From Micrococcus sp023147585 (GTDB lineage Bacteria > Actinomycetota > Actinomycetes > Actinomycetales > Micrococcaceae): DNA of 64,000 nt. The first letter of the stretch is position 1. Every line of letters starts with the position of its first letter. Below are positions 47,145-54,648 of this stretch, in pieces. Made by a program: the position numbers and the translations under genes. The stretch covers positions 2,170,001 to 2,234,000 of the forward strand of contig NZ_CP085253.1 of NCBI RefSeq assembly GCF_044872765.1, in the 5' to 3' direction. Below the pieces are notes generated by a model, which did not search any database, was not told where the DNA came from, and worked only from the letters and a program-made list of their open reading frames with translations.

Positions 47145-47852
47145 TCAGCGCTTGTCGGCCGTGCGCAGCATGTAGCCCACCCCGCGCTTGGTGTGGATCA
47201 TGCGGTCCCGCCCGCCCACGTCGATCTTGCGACGCAGGTAGGAGATGTAGGACTCCACGATGGAGGCGTCCCCGTTGAAGTCGTACTCCCACACGTGGTC
47301 CAGGATCTGGGCCTTGGAGAGGACGCGGTTCGGGTTCATCATCAGGTAGCGCAGGAGCTTGAACTCGGTGGGGGAGAGGTCCACCACCTCGCCGCCGCGA
47401 CGCACCTCGTGCGCGTCGTCGTCCAGTTCGAGGTCGTCCACGCGCAGCACGGCGCCGTCGTCGTCCAGGGACGCGGTGCGCCGCAGCACCGCGCGGATGC
47501 GGGCCACCACCTCGTCCAGCGAGAAGGGCTTGGTGACGTAGTCGTCCCCGCCCACGGTGAGGCCGGTGACCTTGTCCTCGGTGCCGTCCCGGGCGGTGAG
47601 GAACACCACGGGGAAGTGGCGGCCCGCGGCGCGCAGCCGGCGGGTCACGGTGAATCCGTCCATGTCCGGGAGCATCACGTCCAGCACCGCCAGGTCCGGC
47701 TGGAACTCCTCCGCCGCCTCGAGGGCGTCGTGGCCGTTGGCGGCGGCGCGCACCTCGAAGCCCGCGAAGCGCAGGGACGTGGAGAGGAGCTCGCGGATGT
47801 TGGGCTCGTCGTCCACCACGAGGAGGCGGGCTTCAGGGTTCTGAGACTGCAT
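47145..47852 (-). CDS. OmpR/PhoB-family response regulator
   Basis: The 235-residue regulator has a receiver domain with LLVVDDEPNIRELLSTSLRF (acidic pocket), FQPDLAVLDVMLPDMDGFTV (phospho-acceptor Asp), PVVFLTARDGTEDKVTGLTV and DDYVTKPFSLDEV (conserved Lys). A winged-helix DNA-binding domain (LSPTEFKLLRYLMMNPNRVL; DASIVESYISYLRRKIDVGG; RGVGYMLR) follows. It is controlled by the kinase encoded 1 nt downstream. The group (TcrX/TrcR/MprA-like) regulates envelope and stress genes in other actinobacteria; the targets here are unknown. Confidence 0.92.
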   Translation of the reverse strand: MQSQNPEARLLVVDDEPNIRELLSTSLRFAGFEVRAAANGHDALEAAEEFQPDLAVLDVMLPDMDGFTVTRRLRAAGRHFPVVFLTARDGTEDKVTGLTVGGDDYVTKPFSLDEVVARIRAVLRRTASLDDDGAVLRVDDLELDDDAHEVRRGGEVVDLSPTEFKLLRYLMMNPNRVLSKAQILDHVWEYDFNGDASIVESYISYLRRKIDVGGRDRMIHTKRGVGYMLRTADKR

Positions 47853-47913
47853 GAGTCCAGTCTGGCCACTCCACCTGGGAGTCCGCTGGGCGTTCGCTGA
47901 CGTGCCGGGCCGC

Positions 47914-48186
47914 TCAGGAGCGGGCGCGCCGCACGGCCGAGAGGACCAGGTGCAGCACCAGCAGGCCGAACCCCGCGGGAAGCCCGTAGAGGGCCAGGCG
48001 GTACAGGAGGGGCAGGGCCGGGGCCGAGAGGAAGTAGGCCACCAGGAGGGCCGCCAGCGCGAGGGCGGAGACCGCCGTGACGGCCACGCCCGCCACGAGC
48101 ACCGCGCGCAGCCACGGGCTGGGCGCGCGGCCTTCCGCGAGGTCGGTGGCGGGTCGGCGCGCGGCGGAGGGGACGGTGGCAGGCAT
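47914..48186 (-). CDS. Small membrane protein, hypothetical
   Basis: The protein of about 90 residues is unrecognised. It has two membrane helices (LRAVLVAGVAVTAVSALALA and LALYGLPAGFGLLVLHLVLS) with a short positive C-terminus (SAVRRARS). I chose ATG 48186; a TACAGT box on the minus strand at 48194-48199 ends 7 nt upstream, arguing for a leaderless message, while GTG 48195 lies inside that box. It precedes the response regulator on the same strand by 60 nt and is divergent from the cold-shock gene. Confidence 0.65.
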   Translation of the reverse strand: MPATVPSAARRPATDLAEGRAPSPWLRAVLVAGVAVTAVSALALAALLVAYFLSAPALPLLYRLALYGLPAGFGLLVLHLVLSAVRRARS

Positions 48187-48206
48187 GGCCGCCACTGTAG
48201 TCCGGC

Positions 48207-48421
48207 TATCCTGGAGGATCAGTGCAGCACGTCCATCGCCGTCCCTCGAGGGCTCACGGTCTGAGGCGGTCCCACCGATGCCGCGGCCTCACCGCGCCGG
48301 TGCAGTCCAGGACCCCGCCGATCCCTCGGGCGAGACCCGGCCGAGCGCCCGTCGGAGACGGCGGCGGCGCCCGCCGGAGAGGCCGGTGGGCGACCCGACG
48401 ACGAAGAAGCAGGTACCAGAG
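48207..48421 (+). promoter_or_regulatory. Long 5' leader of the cold-shock gene
   Basis: A TATCCT hexamer at 48207-48212 is a plausible -10. The message would then have an untranslated leader of about 200 nt, rich in GC inverted segments, before ATG 48422. Long structured leaders are known to regulate cold-shock genes; whether this one does is inference. Confidence 0.4.
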
Positions 48422-48805
48422 ATGCCCACCGGTCGCATCAAGTTCTACGACTCCGCCAAGGGGTTCGGATTCGCCCACACCGACGAGGGCGAGGAGGTCC
48501 ACGTGCCCTCGTCGGCCCTGCCCGCGGGCGTGACGGAGCTCCACTCCGGGGCTCGCGTCGAGTTCGGCGTGGCCGAGGGGCGGCGCGGAAAGCAGGCGCT
48601 CTCCCTGCGCGTGCTCGACTCCGCCCCCTCCGTGGTCCGCAACCACCGCCCCAGGCCCGATGAGATGGCGGTCCTCCTGGAGGACCTCATCCGGGTGCTG
48701 GACCAGACCTCCAACGGCCTGCGCCGCGGGCGCTACCCGCAGCCCGCCCAGGCCGGCAAGATCGCGCAGGTCCTGCGCCGCGTCGCGGACGACCTCGAGG
48801 CATGA
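48422..48805 (+). CDS. Cold-shock protein with C-terminal extension
   Basis: The 127-residue protein's residues 1-65 are a CspA-type OB fold: MPTGRIKFYDSAKGFGFAHT (RNP1 KGFGF), VHVPSSALPAG (RNP2-like VHVP) and VEFGVAEGRRGKQALSLRVL. It binds single-stranded RNA and melts secondary structure. The remaining ~60 residues (PRPDEMAVLLEDLIRVLDQT...LRRGRYPQPAQAGKIAQVLR) form a helical extension absent from typical 67-residue Csps but common to actinobacterial long homologues. The stop overlaps the start of the DUF3027 gene by 4 nt (ATGA), giving a two-gene operon. Confidence 0.88.
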   Translation: MPTGRIKFYDSAKGFGFAHTDEGEEVHVPSSALPAGVTELHSGARVEFGVAEGRRGKQALSLRVLDSAPSVVRNHRPRPDEMAVLLEDLIRVLDQTSNGLRRGRYPQPAQAGKIAQVLRRVADDLEA

Positions 48806-49263
48806 GCGCCGTGAAGCACGAGACGGAGCAGCCCGTGACGCCGTCCGCGAGCGGACAGAGCCCCGAGACCGAGGCGGCCGCCGTGCCGGCGCCTCCCGTC
48901 CGGCGTCGGGCCCCCAAGCGGGACGAGCTGCTGGCGGAGGCCGTGGAGACCGCGCGCGCCGCGCTGGCCGAGGATGCGGAGGAGGGCCAGGTGGGCGAGC
49001 ACCTGGACGCCACGGCGGACGACGACCGGCTCGTCACCCATCGCTTCGCCGCGCACCTGCCCGGCTACGCGGGGTGGGCCTGGTACTGCACCCTCGCCCG
49101 GGCCCCGCGCTCGAAGCACGTGACCGTGTGCGAGCTGGGGATCCAGGCGCATGACGGGGCCCTCGTGGCCCCGCCGTGGGTGCCCTACGCCGAGCGCGTG
49201 AACGAGGACGAGCGCGAGCGTCTGGCGGCCGTCGCCGAGGGCCGCGTCCCCGGCGAGGCCTGA
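48802..49263 (+). CDS. DUF3027 protein
   Basis: The 153-residue protein has an N-terminal disordered 30-residue region, then KRDELLAEAVETARAALAED and the DUF3027 core RFAAHLPGYAGWAWYCTLAR and VCELGIQAHDGALVAPPWVP. DUF3027 proteins are an actinobacterial family of unknown function found next to long cold-shock proteins, as here where ATGA overlap couples translation. The usual family members are longer (250-300 residues), so this is a short version. Confidence 0.82.
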   Translation: MSAVKHETEQPVTPSASGQSPETEAAAVPAPPVRRRAPKRDELLAEAVETARAALAEDAEEGQVGEHLDATADDDRLVTHRFAAHLPGYAGWAWYCTLARAPRSKHVTVCELGIQAHDGALVAPPWVPYAERVNEDERERLAAVAEGRVPGEA

Positions 49264-49270
49264 GCCCTGC

Positions 49271-50404
49271 TCAGCCCAGGCGCTCGACCACGTGGTCGAT
49301 GCAGGCCAGCAGCGCCGTGACGTCGTCCGGCTCGATGGCCGCGAACGTGGCGATGCGCAGCTGGTTGCGCCCGAGCTTGCGGTAGGGCTCCACGTCCACG
49401 ACGCCGTTGGCGCGCAGCACCTTCGCCACGGCGGCGGCGTCCACCGCCTCGTCGAAGTCGACGGTGCAGATGACGGCGGAGCGGTCCTCGGGGCGCGTCA
49501 CGAACGGGGTGGCCACCGCGTGCCGCTCGGCCCACTCGTACACCCGGCGCGAGGACTCGGCGGTGCGCGCGGTGGTGAAGTCCAGGCCGCCGTTGCCGTT
49601 CATCCACTGCAGCTGCGCGTCCATCATCACCAGGGTGGCCAGGGCCGGCGTGTTGTACGTCTGGTCCTTGAGCGAGTTGTCCACGGCGGTGGCCAGGTCC
49701 AGGAACTCCGGGATCCACCGGCCCGAGGCCGAGACCTCCTGCACCCGCTCGAGCGCAGCGGGGGAGAACAGCGCGAGCCACAGGCCGCCGTCGGAGGCGA
49801 AGTTCTTCTGCGGGGCGAAGTAGTAGACGTCCGCCTGCGCCACGTCCACGGGCAGGCCGCCGGCCGCGGAGGTGGCGTCGATCAGCACGAGCGCGTCGTC
49901 GTCGATCCCCGCGGGGCGCTCCACGGGCGCCATGACGCCCGTGGACGTCTCGTTGTGGGGCCACGCGTACACGTCGACGCCGGCCACGGCCTCCGGCTCC
50001 GGGCGCGTGCCCGGCTCCGCGATGCGGATGTCCGAGGCGCCGAGGAACGGGGCGGCGTCCGTGGCGCGGGCGAACTTGGAGCCGAACTCGCCGAAGCTCA
50101 GGTGCTGCGCACGCTCGTGGACCAGTCCGAAGGAGGCGGCGTCCCAGAACGCGGTGGACCCGCCGACCCCGAGGACCACCTCGTAGCCCGCGGGGGCGGA
50201 GAAGAGCTCGGCGACGCCGGCGCGCACGCGGCCCACGAGGTCCTTCACGGGCTTCTGGCGATGGGAGGTCCCCATGAGCCCGGCGGCGTCGGCCACGGCC
50301 TGCAGCTGCTCGGGGCGGACCTTGGACGGTCCAGCGCCGAACCGGCCGTCCGCCGGCAGCATGTCCGTGGGGATGACGATCTCGGCGGGGGAGGTCGGGT
50401 TCAT
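49271..50404 (-). CDS. serC: Phosphoserine aminotransferase
   Basis: The 377-residue PLP enzyme makes 3-phosphoserine from 3-phosphohydroxypyruvate and glutamate in serine synthesis. ADGRFGAGPSKVRPEQLQAV is the substrate-loop motif of the actinobacterial SerC group. YFAPQKNFASDGGLWLALFS contains the Schiff-base Lys, and GTSHRQKPVKDLVGRV and YEVVLGVGGSTAFWDAASFG are conserved. ATG 50404 follows GGAG at a 7-nt spacing; open frame further upstream is ignored as it runs into the divergent regulator promoter. It converges with the DUF3027 gene, leaving 7 nt between stops. Confidence 0.94.
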   Translation of the reverse strand: MNPTSPAEIVIPTDMLPADGRFGAGPSKVRPEQLQAVADAAGLMGTSHRQKPVKDLVGRVRAGVAELFSAPAGYEVVLGVGGSTAFWDAASFGLVHERAQHLSFGEFGSKFARATDAAPFLGASDIRIAEPGTRPEPEAVAGVDVYAWPHNETSTGVMAPVERPAGIDDDALVLIDATSAAGGLPVDVAQADVYYFAPQKNFASDGGLWLALFSPAALERVQEVSASGRWIPEFLDLATAVDNSLKDQTYNTPALATLVMMDAQLQWMNGNGGLDFTTARTAESSRRVYEWAERHAVATPFVTRPEDRSAVICTVDFDEAVDAAAVAKVLRANGVVDVEPYRKLGRNQLRIATFAAIEPDDVTALLACIDHVVERLG

Positions 50405-50490
50405 GGTGCGCTCCTGGGCAGGGGACGGGGTCGTCCTCATTGTGGCCCAGCGGCGCTCGCGCCCCGTGAACGTGACCCCGGTCCCGTGGC

Positions 50491-50496
50491 TAGGAT
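50491..50496 (+). promoter_or_regulatory. -10 candidate of the DtxR-type regulator gene
   Basis: TAGGAT lies 36 nt before ATG 50533. A -35 cannot be placed with confidence (GTGAAC at 50466-50471 is possible). Confidence 0.35.
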
Positions 50497-50532
50497 GGCG
50501 CGAGAGGAAGACCACGGGAAGAGGACGGCGCG

Positions 50533-51255
50533 ATGACCGATTTGATCGACACCACGGAGATGTACCTGCGCACCATCCTCGAGCTCGAGGAGGAGGGCAT
50601 CACGCCCCTGCGTGCGCGCATCGTGGAGCGGCTGGACCACTCCGGCCCCACGGTCTCCCAGACGGTGGCCCGCATGGAGCGCGACGGCCTCGTGCACGTC
50701 GGCGCCGACCGCCGCCTGGACCTCACCGTGGACGGGCGCGAGCGTGCCGTTGCCGTGCTGCGCAAGCACCGCCTGGCCGAGCGCCTGCTCTCGGACGTCA
50801 TCGGCCTGGACTGGGCGCTCGTGCACGACGAGGCCTGCCGCTGGGAGCACGTCATGAGCGACCAGGTGGAGCGCCGCCTGCTCGAGATCCTGGAGAACCC
50901 GAGCGTCACCCCGTACGGCACCCCGATCCCGCCGCGCCCCGAGCAGCGCTCCGCCGAGGACTGGAGCCGGGACATGGGCCTCGCCGGGGAGAGGCTGGCG
51001 ACGGCGGCCGCCACCCCCGGCCGGTTCCGCGTCCTCAGCCTCGCCGAGGGGATCCAGGCCGACCCGGAGCTCCTGGCGGACCTCGCCGCCGCGGGCGTCG
51101 TGCCCGGCGGCGTCCTCCGGGCGCAGCCCGCGCTCGAGGCCGGATACGTCCGGATCGAGGCGGAGGCGGACGGCGACGCCGCCGCCGGCGACGCGCTGGA
51201 GCTGCACGGGGACACCGCCGCGCACGTGTGGGTGGAGGCCCTGCCCGGCGAGTGA
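50533..51255 (+). CDS. DtxR/IdeR-family metal-dependent transcriptional repressor
   Basis: The 240-residue regulator has an N-terminal winged helix (LIDTTEMYLRTILELEEEGI; LDHSGPTVSQTVARMERDGL as the recognition region), then the metal-binding and dimerisation domain (LDWALVHDEACRWEHVMSDQ with Cys, Glu and His ligands; NPSVTPYGTPIP). The C-terminal SH3-like domain (residues about 155-240) follows. In other actinobacteria such proteins repress iron uptake when Fe(II) is bound; an MntR-like role in manganese control is the alternative. I see no clear 19-bp iron box in this window, so targets are elsewhere. It is divergent from serC. Confidence 0.92.
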   Translation: MTDLIDTTEMYLRTILELEEEGITPLRARIVERLDHSGPTVSQTVARMERDGLVHVGADRRLDLTVDGRERAVAVLRKHRLAERLLSDVIGLDWALVHDEACRWEHVMSDQVERRLLEILENPSVTPYGTPIPPRPEQRSAEDWSRDMGLAGERLATAAATPGRFRVLSLAEGIQADPELLADLAAAGVVPGGVLRAQPALEAGYVRIEAEADGDAAAGDALELHGDTAAHVWVEALPGE

Positions 51256-51377
51256 CCGGCGCGTGAGGCGCAGGTGACCGATCGGTGAAGACTTTGCGCA
51301 CCCGCGTGCGACACGCCGCGCGCAGGGACCGGAGGCCCGTAGCGTGGGACCGTCCGCTCCCCGTCCCGAGGCCCGCC

Positions 51378-51872
51378 ATGCGCACACTCGTCCTCAACGC
51401 CGGCTACGAACCCCTCTCGGTGGTCTCCGACCGCCGAGCGCTCCTGCTCGTGGCCACGGGCAAGGCCAGCGTCCTGGAGGACGGCGGGGATCCCATGCTG
51501 AGCCCGACGCGCGCGTGGGGCCGCCCCCTGGTGATCCTCCTGCACCAGTACATCCGCGTCCCCCACGGGGAGGCGGCACCCGTCTCCCGCAAGGGCGTGC
51601 TGCGCCGGGACGGCCACCGCTGCGCCTACTGCGGGGCCCACGCCACCACGGTGGACCACGTCCGGCCCCGTTCGCGCGGCGGGGAGAACTCGTGGGAGAA
51701 CCTGGTGGCGTGCTGCCTGCGCTGCAACGGCGCCAAGGCGGACCGCTCGCTCGAGTCCCTGGGGTGGCGGCTGCGCGTGGACCCGGTGCGCCCGCGCGGT
51801 GCGCAGTGGCGTATCCGCGAGCTCGACCGCCCCGCCGAGGCGTGGCAGGGCTACCTGGGCCTGGCGGCCTGA
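51378..51872 (+). CDS. HNH endonuclease family protein
   Basis: The 164-residue protein has an N-terminal part, MRTLVLNAGYEPLSVVSDRR and VLLHQYIRVPHG-like sequence, typical of a conserved actinobacterial HNH family. The nuclease centre has two zinc-binding CxxC pairs and the HNH residues: RCAYCGAHATTVDHVRPRSR, then GGENSWENLVACCLRCNGAK. The C-terminus RDPVRPRGAQWRI-like stretch closes it. It is chromosomal and present across actinobacteria, so it is not a homing element; its cellular role is unknown. ATG 51378 is used because homologues start with MRTLVLNA. A TAGCGT box at 51340-51345 may be its -10. Confidence 0.88.
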   Translation: MRTLVLNAGYEPLSVVSDRRALLLVATGKASVLEDGGDPMLSPTRAWGRPLVILLHQYIRVPHGEAAPVSRKGVLRRDGHRCAYCGAHATTVDHVRPRSRGGENSWENLVACCLRCNGAKADRSLESLGWRLRVDPVRPRGAQWRIRELDRPAEAWQGYLGLAA

Positions 51873-51954
51873 CGCTCCCAGCGGAATCCCCCCGCCGCTC
51901 CCGGGGCGCTCCCTAGACTGCTCTCGGTCACGAGACGACAGGGGAGTGATGCGC

Positions 51955-53829
51955 ATGAGCATGGAGTCGGCGGCACGGGCGTCCATGATGCGCATGACGC
52001 GCAGCGGCCCGGAGGCGTCCCAGTCCCTCAAGAAGGGCACCGTGCGGCGCGCGGTCGCGTTCGCCGGACGGTACCGCGCCCGGCTGGTCGTGTTCGTCCT
52101 CGCCTCGATCCTGGGGGCCGTGCTCGGCGTCGCCTCGCCGGTCCTCGCGGGCGACGTCGTCAACGCGATCACCGGCGGCCGGGACGGCGACCTGATCGTG
52201 CGGCTCGCGCTGCTCATCGCCGCGGTCGCCATCGCCGACGCCGTCCTCGGCGTGTTCACCAAGTGGCTCTCCGCGGGCCTCGGCGAACGGGTCATCTTCG
52301 ACCTGCGCACGCAGGTCTTCGACCACGTGCAGCGCATGCCCGTCGCCTTCTTCCAGCGCACGCGCACGGGCGCCCTGGTCTCGCGCCTGAACAACGACGT
52401 CGTCGGGGCCCAGTCGGCCATCTCCCGCACCCTCTCCGGCGTCGTGGCCAACGTGGTCTCCGTGGCGCTCACCCTGGCCGTGATGATCGCGACGAGCTGG
52501 CAGATCACCGTGCTCTCGCTCGTGCTCCTTCCGGTCTTCCTGTTCCCCGCCCGGTGGGTGGGCCGGCGCCTGGCCGGGCTCTCACGCGAGCGCGCCGGGC
52601 ACAACGCCGCGATGGGCGACCAGATGACCGAGCGCTTCTCCGCGCCGGGCGCCACCCTCATCAAGCTCTTCGGCGACCCGGCCACGGAGTCGGCGGAGTT
52701 CGCCCGGCGCGCGGACCGCGTGCGCGCCACCGGCGTGGACATCTCCGTGCGCCAGGCCGTGTTCACCACGCTGCTCACGCTCGTCTCCGCGCTCGCTCTC
52801 GCGGCCGTGTACGGGGTGGGCGGGCTCCAGGCCCTCGCGGGCACCCTCGACGCCGGCGACGTCGTCACGCTCGCCCTGCTCCTCACGCGCCTCTACGCCC
52901 CGCTGACCGCGCTGGCCAATGCGCGCGTGGAGATCATGAGCGCGCTCGTCTCCTTCGAGCGCGTGTTCGAGGTCCTCGACCTGGAGCCCCTCATGCGGGA
53001 GCCGGAGCCGGGCCGCGCCGTGGCCGTGCCCGAGGGGCCGCTCTCCGTGCGCCTGCGGGACGTGCGCTTCTCCTACCCCACCGCGCAGGAGGTGTCCCTG
53101 GCCTCGCTCGAGGAGGTGGCCGTGCTGGACACGCGCGGCGGCGAGGAGGTGCTCCACGGGATCGACGTCGAGGTGCCGGCCGGGCGCACCGTGGCCCTCG
53201 TCGGCTCCTCCGGGGCCGGCAAGTCGACGATCGCCTCCCTCGTGACCCGCCTGCAGGACGTGAGCTCCGGCGCGGTCGAGCTGGGCGGCGTGGACGTGCG
53301 GGACATGACCTTCGCGGATCTGCAGCAGGCGGTCGGCATGGTCACGCAGGACGGACACCTGTTCCATGACACGGTGCGCGGCAATCTCGCCCTGGCCCGC
53401 CCCGACGCCACGGACGCCCAGCTGTGGGATGCGATCGAGCGCGCCCGCCTGGGAGACGTGATGCGGGCCCTGCCCGACGGCCTGGACACCGTGGTCGGCG
53501 AGCGCGGCTACCGCCTCTCCGGCGGCGAGCGCCAGCGCATGACCATCGCGCGCCTGCTGCTGGCCGCCCCGCGCGTCGTGGTGCTGGACGAGGCGACGGC
53601 GGCGCTGGACTCCACGAACGAGCGCGCCATCCAGGACGCGCTCGGGGAGGCGCTCGCGGGCCGCACGGCGATCGTGATCGCCCACCGGCTCTCCACGGTG
53701 CGCAGCGCGGACGAGATCCTCGTGGTGGAGGCCGGGCGGATCGTGGAGCGCGGCACGCACGCGGCGCTGCTCGAGCGGGGCGGCCGATACGCCGAGCTCT
53801 ACACGACCCAGTTCGCCGACGCAGGCTGA
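51955..53829 (+). CDS. ABC exporter (fused membrane and ATPase domains)
   Basis: The 624-residue half-transporter has a type IV exporter membrane domain with six helices (VVFVLASILGAVLGVASPVL first; LLTLVSALALAAVYGVGGLQ) and coupling sequence RMPVAFFQRTRTGALVSRLN. The ATPase has Walker A LVGSSGAGKST, signature RLSGGERQRMTIARLLL, Walker B RVVVLDEATAALD and H-loop IAHRLSTVRSADEILVVEAG. Such exporters act as homodimers for lipids or drugs; the cargo is unknown. AGGGGAG at 51940-51946 best fits ATG 51955, though ATG 51949 and GTG 51946 are possible. TAGACT at 51914-51919 is a -10 candidate. An insert between the domains (SLASLEEVAVLDTRGG) is unusual. Confidence 0.88.
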   Translation: MSMESAARASMMRMTRSGPEASQSLKKGTVRRAVAFAGRYRARLVVFVLASILGAVLGVASPVLAGDVVNAITGGRDGDLIVRLALLIAAVAIADAVLGVFTKWLSAGLGERVIFDLRTQVFDHVQRMPVAFFQRTRTGALVSRLNNDVVGAQSAISRTLSGVVANVVSVALTLAVMIATSWQITVLSLVLLPVFLFPARWVGRRLAGLSRERAGHNAAMGDQMTERFSAPGATLIKLFGDPATESAEFARRADRVRATGVDISVRQAVFTTLLTLVSALALAAVYGVGGLQALAGTLDAGDVVTLALLLTRLYAPLTALANARVEIMSALVSFERVFEVLDLEPLMREPEPGRAVAVPEGPLSVRLRDVRFSYPTAQEVSLASLEEVAVLDTRGGEEVLHGIDVEVPAGRTVALVGSSGAGKSTIASLVTRLQDVSSGAVELGGVDVRDMTFADLQQAVGMVTQDGHLFHDTVRGNLALARPDATDAQLWDAIERARLGDVMRALPDGLDTVVGERGYRLSGGERQRMTIARLLLAAPRVVVLDEATAALDSTNERAIQDALGEALAGRTAIVIAHRLSTVRSADEILVVEAGRIVERGTHAALLERGGRYAELYTTQFADAG

Positions 53830-53853
53830 GGCACGCAGGCGCCGCGACGGCGG

Positions 53854-53930
53854 TGGTGCCCCAGGCCGGAATCGAACCGACGGCCTACCCTTTAGGAGAG
53901 GGTCGCTCTATCCAACTGAGCTACTGGGGC
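53854..53930 (-). tRNA. tRNA-Arg (anticodon CCT), CCA encoded
   Basis: On the minus strand the acceptor GCCCCAG/CTGGGGC pairs. The anticodon stem ACCCT/AGGGT encloses CTCCTAA with anticodon CCT. The T-arm is GTCGG TTCGATT CCGGC. The terminal CCA is encoded at the 53854-53856 end. Confidence 0.95.
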
Positions 53931-53974
53931 GGGGACCCGTGGCCGGGTCCGGTCGGTCAGTCTAGCCGAGCGCG

Positions 53975-54574
53975 TCAGGCCGAGGCGGGCACCGACGTCG
54001 CGGCCTGCCGGCCCTTCCCGCCGCGCACCAGCATCACGACCACCGCGAGCGCGATCAGGGCGAGCAGCACCCAGCGGGCAAGGGTGAGCGCGGACGCGAG
54101 GCCGGCGCCGGGGCCGCCCGCGGCGATCGCCTGCTCGATGGCGATGTTCTCGGCGATGTCCACCACGGCGAACAGCACGCCGAGTCCGAACGCGCCCCAC
54201 TTCGCCGCCGCGGGACGCAGGCGCCAGGCCGCCACCGCGGTGAGCGTCAGGGCGACGGCGATCGGGAAGATGACCCCGGCCGTCTTGTGCACCCAGTTGA
54301 GCTGGCCGCGCGCCGCCTCGTCCATCACGCCGGCGAGGGCCCGCACGTGGTCCTGACCGTAGACGAGCATCGAGTCCGGCACGGCCAGCCCGCCGGTGAG
54401 CTGCGTCATCTGCTGCAGGACCAGCAGGTGGTAGTAGGCGCCGACGAACAGCGTGGTGCCGATCAGCGCGATCACGAGCATGGTCGGGTCGCCGTCCGAG
54501 CGGCTGGCGGCGGTCGGAGCGGGAGTCATCGCCGTGGACGACGACGGTCGGGGCGTGCGGGACTTCTTCGACAT
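53975..54574 (-). CDS. Hypothetical four-helix membrane protein
   Basis: The 199-residue protein is unrecognised. The N-terminal 30 residues are a Ser/Thr/Pro-rich tail. Four membrane helices follow (LVIALIGTTLFVGAYYHLLV; AGVIFPIAVALTLTAVAAWR; WGAFGLGVLFAVVDIAENIA; LARWVLLALIALAVVVMLVR). Between helices one and two the loop LTGGLAVPDSMLVYGQDHVR is distinctive. ATG 54574 follows GGAGG at a 5-nt spacing. It is divergent from pcrA. A DUF-type membrane family is likely, but I cannot name it. Confidence 0.7.
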   Translation of the reverse strand: MSKKSRTPRPSSSTAMTPAPTAASRSDGDPTMLVIALIGTTLFVGAYYHLLVLQQMTQLTGGLAVPDSMLVYGQDHVRALAGVMDEAARGQLNWVHKTAGVIFPIAVALTLTAVAAWRLRPAAAKWGAFGLGVLFAVVDIAENIAIEQAIAAGGPGAGLASALTLARWVLLALIALAVVVMLVRGGKGRQAATSVPASA

Positions 54575-54633
54575 GGGACCTCCAGGGGACATCATCGCAG
54601 ACGGCCCCCCGCTGTCGTGTCCGGGGCCGCGCC

Positions 54634-54639
54634 TAGACT
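54634..54639 (+). promoter_or_regulatory. -10 box of pcrA, leaderless type
   Basis: TAGACT ends 9 nt before ATG 54649 and no Shine-Dalgarno lies between. Confidence 0.5.
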
Positions 54640-54648
54640 GGACGGGCC

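Noticed and set aside
50404..50533. An iron box (IdeR/DtxR operator) upstream of the DtxR-type gene
   Set aside because: No sequence resembling the TTAGGTTAG...CTAACCTAA dyad is present.
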